Assembly: GCA_026122225.1 (NCBI GenBank)
Contig: JANEZZ010001871.1
Location: forward strand, 1,302,001 to 1,366,000
Source: Heloderma charlesbogerti
Taxonomy: Eukaryota; Chordata; Lepidosauria; Squamata; Helodermatidae
Direction: 5' to 3'
DNA: 64,000 nt
Both the position numbers and the translations under genes were made by a program. Shown piece by piece: positions 56,461 through 64,000 of the stretch (positions are counted from its first letter, which is position 1; each line of letters begins with the position of its first letter). The notes beneath the pieces were generated by a model. The model was given only the letters and a program-made list of their open reading frames with translations, made no database searches and was not told where the DNA came from.

Positions 56461-57882
56461 GTGGAGGTGAGGAATAGATTTAAAAGATTAGACCTGATAG
56501 ACAGAGTGCCTGAGGAACTCTGGACGGAGGTCCGTAACATTGTTCAGGAGACAGCAACTCAATCCATCCCAAAGAAAAAGAAATGCAAGAATGCCAAGTG
56601 GCTGTCTGATGAGGCTTTACAAGTAGCTGAGGAAAGAAGGGAAGCAAAAAGCAAGGGAGAAAGGGGAAGATATATCCAACTGAATGCAGAGTTCCAGAGA
56701 ATGGCAAGGAGAGACAAGAAGGCCTTCTTAAATGAACAATGCAAGGAAATCGAAGAAAACAACAGAATGGGAAAGACTAGAGATCTCTTCAAGAAAATTG
56801 GTGATCTCAAGGGAACGTTTTGTGCAAAGACGGGCATGATAAAGGACAAAGAAGGCAGGGACCTAACAGAAGCAGATGAGATTAAGAAGAGGTGGAAAGA
56901 ATACACAGAAGAACTATACAGGAAAGATCGTAATGTCCCTGATAGCCATGATAGTGCGGTCACTGAACTTGAGCCGGACATCCTCGAGAGTGAAGTCAAG
57001 TGGGCCTTAGGAAGCATTAGTAACAACAAAGCTAGCGGAGATGACAGTATTCCAGCCGAGCTATTTAAAATCCTAAAAGATGATGCTGTTAAAGTGCTGC
57101 ACTCAATATGCCAACACATTTGGAACACTCAACAGTGGCCACAAGACTGGAAAAGGTCAGTTTACATTCCAATTCCAAAGAAGGGCAACGCCAAAGAGTG
57201 TTCAAACTACCGTGCAATTGTGCTAATTTCACGTGCCAGCAAGGTTATGCTCAAAATCCTACAAGCTAGGCTTCAGCAGTATGTCAACCGAGAACTACCG
57301 GAAGTACAAGCTGGGTTTCGAAGAGGCAGAGGAACTAGAGATCAAATCGCCAACATTCGCTGCATCATGGAGAAAGCAAGAGAATTCCAGAAAAACGTCT
57401 ATTTCTGCTTCATTGACTATGCTAAAACCGTGGATCACAACAAACTGTGGCAAATTCTTAAAGAGATGGGAGTACCAGACCACCTTACCTGTCTCCTGAA
57501 AAATCTGTACGAGGGTCAAGAAGCAACAGTAAGAATCAGACATGGAACAACCGACTGCTTCAAAATTGGGAAAGGAGTACGACAAGGCTGTATATTGTCG
57601 CCCTGCTTATTTAACTTATATGAAGAGTACATCATGAGAAACACCAGGTTGGATGAATCACAGGTCGGAATTAAGATTGCCGGGAGAATTATCAACAACC
57701 TCAGATACGCAGATGATACCAGCCTAATGGCAGAAAGCTTAGAGGATCTAAAGAACCTCTTGTTGAGGGTGAAAGAGGAGAGTGCAAAAGCTGGTTTGAA
57801 ACTCAACATTAAAATAAGAAGATCATGGCATCTGGCCCCATCACTTCCTGTCATATGGAAGGGGAAGAAATGGAAGCAGTGA
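56461..57882 (+). pseudogene. BovB copy C reverse transcriptase, 473-residue frame
   Basis: The longest polymerase N-terminal region among the copies (QSIPKKKKCKNAKWLSDEAL, then REAKSKGERGRYIQLNAEFQ). Motif A reads FIDYAKTVDHNK, because a 9-base deletion removed Ala-Phe-Asp-Cys. The first catalytic Asp remains but the second is lost. Motif B RQGCILSP and motif C RYADDTSLMAES are intact. The frame is lost after LKLNIKIRRSW, where a one-base loss in an A-run shifts it. The C-terminal domain continues in another frame at 57825-58475 with two stops. Confidence 0.9.
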
Positions 57883-59007
57883 CAGATTTTATTTTCTTGG
57901 GCTCCAAGATCACCGCAGACGGTGACTGTAGCCATGAAATTAAAAGACGCTTGCTCCTTGGGAGGAAAGCTATGGCCAACCTAGACAGCATAGTAAGAAG
58001 AAGAGACATCACCTTGCCGACAAAGGTCCGTCTAATCAAAGCTATGGTTTTCCCAGTAGTAATGTATGGCTGTGAGAGCTGGACGATAAGGAAGGCTGAG
58101 CGCTGAAGAATGGATGCTTTTGAACTGTGGTGCTGGAGAAGACTCTAACGAGTCCCCTGGACTGCAAGGAGGTCAAATCAGTCAATCCTAAAGGAAATCA
58201 ACCCTGAGTGCTCATTGGAAGGACAGATACTAAAGCTGAAGCTCCAATATTTTGGCCACCTAATGCGAAGAGAAAACTCTCTGGAAAAGACCCTGATGCT
58301 GGGAAAGACTGAAGGCAAAAGGAGAAGGGGACGGCAGAGGATGAGATGGCTAGATGGCATCACTGATGCAACGAATATGGACTTGAGCACGCTCTGGGAG
58401 AGAGCGCAGGACAGGAAGGTCTGGCGTGCTATGGTCCATGAGGTCACGAAGAGTCGGACACGACTGAATGACTGAACAACAACAAATGATCTAGAGTGTG
58501 GGGTGAGCAATGAGGTGGCCAAATTTGCTGATGACACCAAATTTAGGGTGATCAAAACAAAATGACATTGTGAAGAGTTCTGAAACAATCTCACCAAACT
58601 GGGGGAGTGGGCATTAAATAGCAAATATGGTTCAATGTAAGCGAATGTAAAGTGATGTACATTGGGACCAAAGTTTCTAACTTCTCATATATGCTGATGA
58701 GTTCCGAGCTGGTAGTGACTGAAAAAGAATGAGGTTTTGAGGTTATGGTGAATAGTTTGATGAAAATGTTGACCTAGTAAATGGCTGCCATGAAAAAGGA
58801 AAATTATATGTTGGGCATAACATGAAAAGGAATTGTAGATAAAACTGCCAATATCATAAAGCTCTTATGATGCCATCACACTTAATACTGTGTACAGTTC
58901 TGGTCAACATATGTTTAAAAAGATACAGTAGAGCTGGAAGAGGTAGAGAAAAGGGCAATCGAAATGATTGAGGGGCTGGAACAATCCTCTATGTGGAAAG
59001 GTTGGAA

Positions 59008-59181
59008 TGTCCCAAAGATCAGCTTCTGCACTACATTACTGGAGAGCTGTAGTTGGCCAACATAATGCCAATTTTTAAAAGGGATCGAGGAAATTACAGG
59101 CCAGTTAGCTTAGTGTATGTTCTGGGAAAATTGGTGGAGAGAGTTGTTGAAGATAAAATTATCGAACATACCTGCTGAAAT
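59008..59181 (+). repeat. Out-of-order CR1 segment within CR1
   Basis: CCCAAAGATCAGCTTCTGCA, GGAGAGCTGTAGTTGGCCAA, AATTTTTAAAAGGGATCGAG and AAAATTATCGAACATACCTG repeat, in the same orientation, the upstream CR1 block at 54762-54944, which encodes the region before motif A. It sits in the middle of the post-polymerase sequence where no such block belongs. Confidence 0.75.
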
Positions 59182-59498
59182 GTTTAGCTTAGAAAAAGAG
59201 TGAGTAAAGGGAGACAAGGTAAGTGGTGTATAAAATTATGCATGGGGCAGTATGCAAGGGTGTCATTCCATAAACTCATATAGCACTAGTGGAGCTCTGC
59301 TGAATCTTTCTTTTTTACAAGCGGTTGCAAATTACACTTGTACAACTGTCTGCACAAGCATAATGCGCAACTGCTTGTGCAACTACACAAATGTAACTCT
59401 AACAGGATTCTCCTCTTGAACATAGTTCAGAACCTAGTATCCATGACCGCAACATCATTTGTGCTAACAGAATGACGTAGTTGGATATTGCCCATGGT

Positions 59499-59556
59499 GT
59501 GGATCTTCTCCCTCTCTCATAATATTAGTGGATCCTCTCCCTCTCTCATAATATTA
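59499..59556 (+). repeat. 29-bp tandem duplication
   Basis: GTGGATCTTCTCCCTCTCTC with ATAATATTA is repeated once immediately downstream with one difference (TCCTCT for TCTTCT). It lies inside CR1 part 2. Confidence 0.8.
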
Positions 59557-59748
59557 GAACGCAAGACCATTTAATGAAGCCGAATAATAGGAGATTCAGG
59601 ACAGATAAAAGGAAATATTTCTTCACACGGTGCATAGTTATACCATGAAAGTTGCTATTACAAGATGTAGTGATGGCCACAAACATGCACAGCTTTAAAA
59701 GGGGATTAAACACATTTATGGAGGATAAGGCAACCTATTGAGTATATA

Positions 59749-61103
59749 CCAGGTGGCCCAAAAGTAGGTATACAGTTGTTTAGAATGTTGATTGGAGGGG
59801 GAGAGAATGTGTGAGTAGAAGATGTGTGTGTGGAGTCAGAATGACAGTTAGGAAGACTGAGTGACAGGGAGTGACAGTTAAATCAGTTAAGTGTAGAGAG
59901 TGAGGCCCTTAAGTAGGTATACAGTTGTTTAGTTGTTGTTGTTGTTTTACTGCATTGTTAATGATGGCAGCGAACTTGAGTCAAGAACAAAGAAAGTGGA
60001 TTCTAAAGCAGTACTGGAAGACTGAAAATGCCAAGCGGGTGCGCACAGCATGGCAAGAAGTATCTGACACTCCTCCACCAACATGTCTGACAATTTATCG
60101 TCTTAGAGATAAATCTGAAGCAACAGGTGCAGTGGCTAATGCACCGAAATCCAGATTTCTTCTATGACAGAGGAAAATGAGATGAGAGTCGCTCTGACAT
60201 TTGTGAACAGTCCTAAAAAGTCCACATGATGTGTGTCTAAGCAGCTATCCATACCTAGAATGTCCTTGCAACGCTTAATGCGTAAATTAAAATTGAAGCC
60301 GTACCGTCCAAGACTGTTACATGGTCTTCTGGAGGACGACCCAGACCATCGGTTGCAATTTTGTGAGATGATGCATAACCAAATCTCTAACAAACCAGAC
60401 CTTCTTGATAAGATCATCTGGTCAGATGAAGCTTCTTTCAAGTTGTCAGGCCACGTGAACAGGCATAACTGTATGTATTGGGCAGATAAAAATCCCCATT
60501 TGACTATCACATCTCAACGGAACCAACCAGGCATCACAGTGTGGGGTGCACTGTCCAGCGAAGATGTTGTAGGACTGGTTTTCTTCGATACAACTGCGGA
60601 TAGTAACAATTACCTAAACATGTTACGCAACGTGGTAGTGTTACACAACTCAGAACCACGGCTAACTTCGCTGAACTGCTCTTCCAACAAGATGGGGCAC
60701 CTCCTCATTATGCTTTTGCAGTAAGGGACTATCTTGACAACACCTTCTCACAGCGTTGGATCGGACAACGTGGCAGCATTGAATGGCCGCCACGTTCACC
60801 TGACTTAACACCAATGGACTTCTTTTTTGGGGGTGTAGTAAAGAATAAGCTTTTTGAGAGGAATCCCCGGACAGTGGACGAATTAAAAGAGTTCATCTCA
60901 GAAGCATTTATGGACACTGATGTGGACCGGAATTTGTGTCGTACTGTGTGTCACAGTGTTCTGGACAGGTTCGAGGAATGTTGCAACACTGATGGAATAC
61001 ATTTCGAGCACTTACGAGATTGAAGAGTGCTAAACAAATGTAAATGTAATAAACAATGTAATAAAATGCAAATAAACTATACTGTATACCTACTTTTGGG
61101 CCA
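59749..61103 (+). mobile_element. Tc1/mariner-superfamily DNA transposon, inserted in CR1
   Basis: The left terminal repeat at 59754-59776 (TGGCCCAAAAGTAGGTATAC plus AGT) is the exact reverse complement of 61081-61103, 23 of 23 bases. TA lies just outside (59747-59748 and 61104-61105), as expected for this superfamily. The transposase pseudogene lies between. A second partial copy of the left end (AAGTAGGTATACAGTTGTTT) occurs at 59911, about 149 bp inside. CR1 text is continuous across the element, so the transposon is younger than CR1. Confidence 0.9.
59961..61023 (+). pseudogene. Mariner-type transposase, broken by two frameshifts and a stop
   Basis: The N-terminal helix-turn-helix region (LSQEQRKWILKQYWKTENAK then TIYRLRDKSEATGAV) resembles the DNA-binding domain of insect-style mariner relatives. 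The DDE/D catalytic region contains IIWSDEASF (Asp 1), QQDGAPPHYA (Asp 2) and WPPRSPDLTPMDFF (Asp 3). I count 36 residues between the second and third Asp. It ends HFEHLRD. Damage: a frame change at about 60145-60165, a TGA at 60227-60229 that looks like a decayed CGA, and a frame change at about 60655-60667. The enzyme would cut and paste the element at TA sites, but this copy cannot encode it. Confidence 0.88.
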
Positions 61104-61105
61104 TA

Positions 61106-61295
61106 CGTATTACCTCCAGTATCAGAGGCAGTATGCCTCTGTGTGCCAGTTACTGGGGAACATGAGTGGGAGGGTACTGTTGACCTCATGTCCTGCTTGT
61201 GGTCTTCCCATGGGCATTTGGTTGGCCACTGTGTGAAGAGAATGCTGGACTAGACAGGCCTTTAGTTTTAGCCAGCATAGCTCTTATATTCTTAC
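61106..61295 (+). mobile_element. CR1 LINE, part 3 of 3 (3' end)
   Basis: TCATGTCCTGCTTGTGGTCT, GGCATTTGGTTGGCCACTGT, GAATGCTGGACTAGACAGGC and AGCCAGCATAGCTCTTATAT end in a TTCTTA repeat, the classic CR1 terminus. The first 70 bases after the mariner element include a partly repeated GTATGCCTCTG phrase. Confidence 0.9.
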
Positions 61296-62430
61296 TCTTG
61301 TCAATTCCACAAAGAAATGTCAAGACTGGTCAAAGGTTTGTGGATATATGATTTACTGCTAGAGGAACAACTGTTTTGACTTTGTACTGCTTCACATTAC
61401 ACAGCTTTTGGCTTAGCTCTACAATCCATTTCAACGCACTACTGGGATTCTTATTTCCATAACAGTGTTCAAAACACCATACTGTACAAGTTTTGTTAAC
61501 AAACAATCATTGCTTTGGAGGCAAGTACTCATATGACACCTGCTCATTCAATGCTGCAAGGTAAATTCTAATTACAAATACCTTGCAGAAATCAAACCTA
61601 TCTAAATCAGGAAGTTACTTCCCATATTCCAGAATAATCTAAACCCTATACAAAATTAAATGCCCAAAGGCGCACTATTATACAACAAAGTACCCCAAGA
61701 CGGTTTCCATTCTCTCTCAAAATAGACAAGGCACACTCAAGAGACTTTTTAATTAAGTTAACACATTTGTAATCTGTCAACATGGGGTACATTTACAAAA
61801 TGTTAAGCAGAACTCAGAAAGGTAGCTGGATGAGATTTGTTTCAAAATATAACCAATATTTGTATGGTAATTTCTCCACCTATTCAAAAATCACATAGAA
61901 CCAGCTGGCATAACATCAAACTGACAGTTCTCAATAGCAGCTCTTAGATTGTGCTGTAGTAGTTCATTTATCATTATAGAAGGGGAAAAATCACAATTCA
62001 ATTTAGTTGTGGTTCTGAGATCATTATCTTATTATCCACCCCCCCTCCAATTTCAGCTAAATTATTCCAATTGAATAATACATGTCAGTAAGCAAATAAT
62101 CCATCATGCACCTATTCTGAACCTTAAATACAACCATTTAAATGGAAATATTGATTTCTCCAATAATCAGAGAATGCAAACTCACTAGATGCTAGGAGAG
62201 ATCCTGTTTTAGTATCATGTACCTCATTCTGAAATGAAAGAAACAGTTAAACCATTCAACCCTTATTTCCTCATAATCCTATTCAAAGTTAATTCTAACC
62301 TGACACTGTCCTTCTCAATTATTGCGCTACAAACTTATGTATTTGTATTCACAAACACCTGCCTTAAGCCAAGAAATGGCATAAAACAAAGCAACCTACC
62401 GCGGAAAACTATTACTGTAGTGAATACTGT
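61296..62430. other. No gene recognised
   Basis: AT-rich DNA after the CR1 terminus. No exon or nameable repeat. Confidence 0.4.
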
Positions 62431-62439
62431 GTGCTGGAT

Positions 62440-62930
62440 GATGTCACTGGATCCTTGGCCGAAGCGCCAACTATAGTTACGTCAGCTGGTGCTTTGGTTG
62501 GGGAGCTGGCTTTTTTCCTCCTTTGCCTTCCCCACATGGGGAAGGCAGAGGAGCACAGTGGACTCAGATGGTACTTCCACAAGCTGGCTGAGTCCCGAGG
62601 TCAGGACTCAACCAATTCCTTCAAGAGCCACCTGAGTGTGCAGCTGACTTCACTCATCCACTTCCTTCACTGTGTGTACTAAAGCACGCTCAGCTGGCAC
62701 TCCCAGGAGCCAGCTGAGTCCTGGGGGCTCAGCTGGCTCCTGGAAGTGCCAGTCCAGGGTGCAGCTGGCTTTGCTCCTCCTGCCCCTTCTCCCTTCTGAG
62801 GGGGCAGGGTTTGGGGAGTGGGAGTGGCTTTAGCAAAGGGCTTCAATCAAAGCCTTACTGCCTGGCTGGGATGGCTTGATGGGTCAAATTTGGCCTACAG
62901 GCTGGAAGTTCGCCATCCCTGATACATACA
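62440..62930. repeat. GC-richer unclassified repeat with a strong hairpin
   Basis: A sudden GC rise, hairpin CCTTCCCCACATGGGGAAGG near 62527, a 25-bp inverted repeat at 62694-62752, and an end reading GGCCTACAGGCTGGAAGTTC then GCCATCCCTGA. It resembles the patches at 5700-6330 and 21025-21290. Probably an old hAT-type non-autonomous element, but its left end is not defined. Confidence 0.45.
62694..62752. repeat. 25-bp inverted repeat (one mismatch), 9-base loop
   Basis: CTGGCACTCCCAGGAGCCAG plus CTGAG at 62694-62718 pairs with 62728-62752 (CTCAGCTGGCTCCTGGAAGT plus GCCAG). The stem is GC-rich and stable. It lies inside the unclassified repeat, so it is more likely a transposon structure than a functional RNA. 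Confidence 0.8.
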
Positions 62931-64000
62931 TATGTATGATAGGTTCCAGTTGTTTGTAGTGCCAATCCCTGACATATATTCAACCAAGCAACGAGCATTA
63001 TTTCCTTCTTACATAACCATATCTGTAGCCTGAAATAAAAGGAAAAAACACACTACCCAATACAAGAAAACAGAGATAAGAAATCAATGTCATCATTTCA
63101 ATCACATTGAAAAAAGCTGGGCATCGGGAATCTTTGTAATGCAGAGAAGGCCCAGGTGGTGAAAGTGATTGCTACTAGGCAATCTCACCCAACAGAGCCC
63201 TGTCAACTACTGACGTACAAAGGATATTAGACCAAAGACACAGCAAAGGTAACACAAATGGAGAAAGGTTTGGGACAGGTCCAACAGAACACAGGTTAGA
63301 ATTCATTTCAGAGCCTATTCTGTGGCTATGACAGTTAAAAAAGTTTTATTTTACCACCAGCACTGCAGCTGTGCAGTGATATTTAACAGAACTGTTCCAT
63401 GTGGTATCAGCTACATGCAGGTCTTCAGGGTGATCAAAATAAACTCTTGGCAGCCTGCTATGATTTGTTTGCTAAGCACTTTGTAGAAATATTGCTTGCA
63501 TCTGCTCAGACTTGGATGCTACTTATTGCAAATCACCAGATAAGCGCAGAACTGCTTGGACACCTGTCTTGACAATACTGCTTGGATTCGTTATAGTTAC
63601 TGCAGCCTGAGAATGCTCAGAAGATGCTTGGAGAGAGAGTTTCCTTGAACCTTGTCTTTTTTTTTTTTTTAAATAACATCTTTGTGAAGAGGAATGGTGG
63701 TCCTACTCAGTTTGAAGTAGGCAGCTGTCTGATGGTTCAAGAAACCCTTTGGAACCAAATGATTGTGCCAACTATCTTTGAGACATTAATCTCCCTTTTG
63801 GAGAAAGGTGTTTGAGCAGGTAGCAGTAGTTCAATTCAACATTACTGGACAACACCTATTACAGGTTTACAAGAGATCCAGAAGAATCAACCTCCTTCTC
63901 CACACAATGAAGGTGGTGGATGAGTGAAGTCGGCTGCATGCTCAGGCAGTGCTTCCCATTTCCCTCCTCCCAAAGGAGATCACCCACCAGTGCAACCAAG
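62931..64000. other. No gene recognised to the window end
   Basis: Poly-T at about 63657-63670. The open frame after it has no domain. No promoter or CpG-rich first exon of JMJD1C was seen here. Confidence 0.4.

Larger units (their letters stand above)
55280..58483 (+). mobile_element. RTE/BovB LINE, copy C, full length, inserted in CR1
   Basis: It starts at CCCCTTCATGGATCACTGCC like copy A and ends GACTGAACAACAAC. The target duplication AAATGATC lies at 55273-55280 and 58484-58491, and removing the element restores CR1 continuity (…AACATATTCATAAATGATC…TAGAG). The length is about 3.2 kb. Inactivating changes: one-G gain near 55894, one-G loss near 56136, a 9-base in-frame loss near 57427, a frameshift near 57813, and stops at about 58104 and 58147. 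Confidence 0.95.
58491..59748 (+). mobile_element. CR1 LINE, part 2 of 3 (polymerase motif C to 3' region)
   Basis: It resumes with GTGGCCAAATTTGCTGATGA (VAKFADDTKF, motif C). It continues through TACTGTGTACAGTTCTGGTC, AGAAAAGGGCAATCGAAATG and TATAAAATTATGCATGGGGC to ATATTTCTTCACACGGTGCA and AGCTTTAAAAGGGGATTAAA, all standard CR1 landmarks in order. It is interrupted at 59748 by the mariner element and carries a displaced segment at 59008-59181. Confidence 0.85.

Noticed and set aside
62431..62682. 83-residue plus-strand frame as a first exon of JMJD1C or another gene
   Set aside because: Wrong strand for JMJD1C, no matching text, and it lies in a hairpin-rich repeat.
1..64000. CRISPR arrays, phage or bacterial operons
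   Set aside because: No regularly spaced direct repeats with unique spacers, no dense coding and no ribosome-binding patterns. Spliced exon and LINE content show vertebrate DNA.

Overview
The window is vertebrate nuclear DNA, most likely from a squamate reptile and probably a lizard. It carries one recognisable host exon inside a dense layer of transposable elements. The pointers to a squamate are several young-looking RTE/BovB LINEs together with CR1, L2-group, L1-type and DIRS-like retroelements. There is also a 5S-rRNA/CR1 hybrid SINE, and many foldback MITE-like repeats with the 'CCAGATGTTTTGGACTAC' type arm. The species call is an inference from repeat content only.

Host gene: the only host coding sequence I can support is a 165-bp minus-strand exon (29395-29559). 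It encodes 55 residues of the N-terminal region of JMJD1C (KDM3 family) and has clean AG and GT splice signals in frame. If this is right, lower coordinates are intron 2 and higher coordinates are intron 1 or upstream DNA. I found no neighbouring exon, CpG-rich promoter, tRNA, CRISPR or bacterial-type gene.

Layout: 1-181 is a symmetric foldback. 1216-3964 is a nearly complete but broken L2-group LINE (minus). 7767-10996 is BovB copy A (full length, with target-site duplication). 11.5 kb holds a 5S-derived SINE. 13.6-16.0 kb is a cluster of nested foldback repeats. 21.8-25.2 kb is an L2-group LINE 3' end split by BovB copy B, which has an inverted 5' tip and an 11-bp target duplication. 27.3 kb is a (TC)n(AC)n microsatellite and 27.6-28.4 kb a DIRS-like RNase H remnant. 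29.4 kb is the JMJD1C exon. 31.4-32.9 kb holds more foldback repeats, and 34.0-37.0 kb a DIRS-like element that has lost its polymerase core. 42.8-44.6 kb is a divergent RTE element (copy D) with an inverted copy of flanking DNA at its 5' junction. 48.5-49.4 kb is an L1-type ORF2 tail, and 52.4-53.3 kb an L2 3' end. 54.0-61.3 kb is a three-layer nest: an old CR1 split by BovB copy C and, further on, by a mariner-type DNA transposon.

No element carries an intact protein set. All show stops, frameshifts or deletions, so current activity is not supported. The most informative signals are structural: target duplications, twin-priming-like and templated 5' junctions, nested insertions giving relative ages, and composite repeats that carry another repeat at the same internal site.
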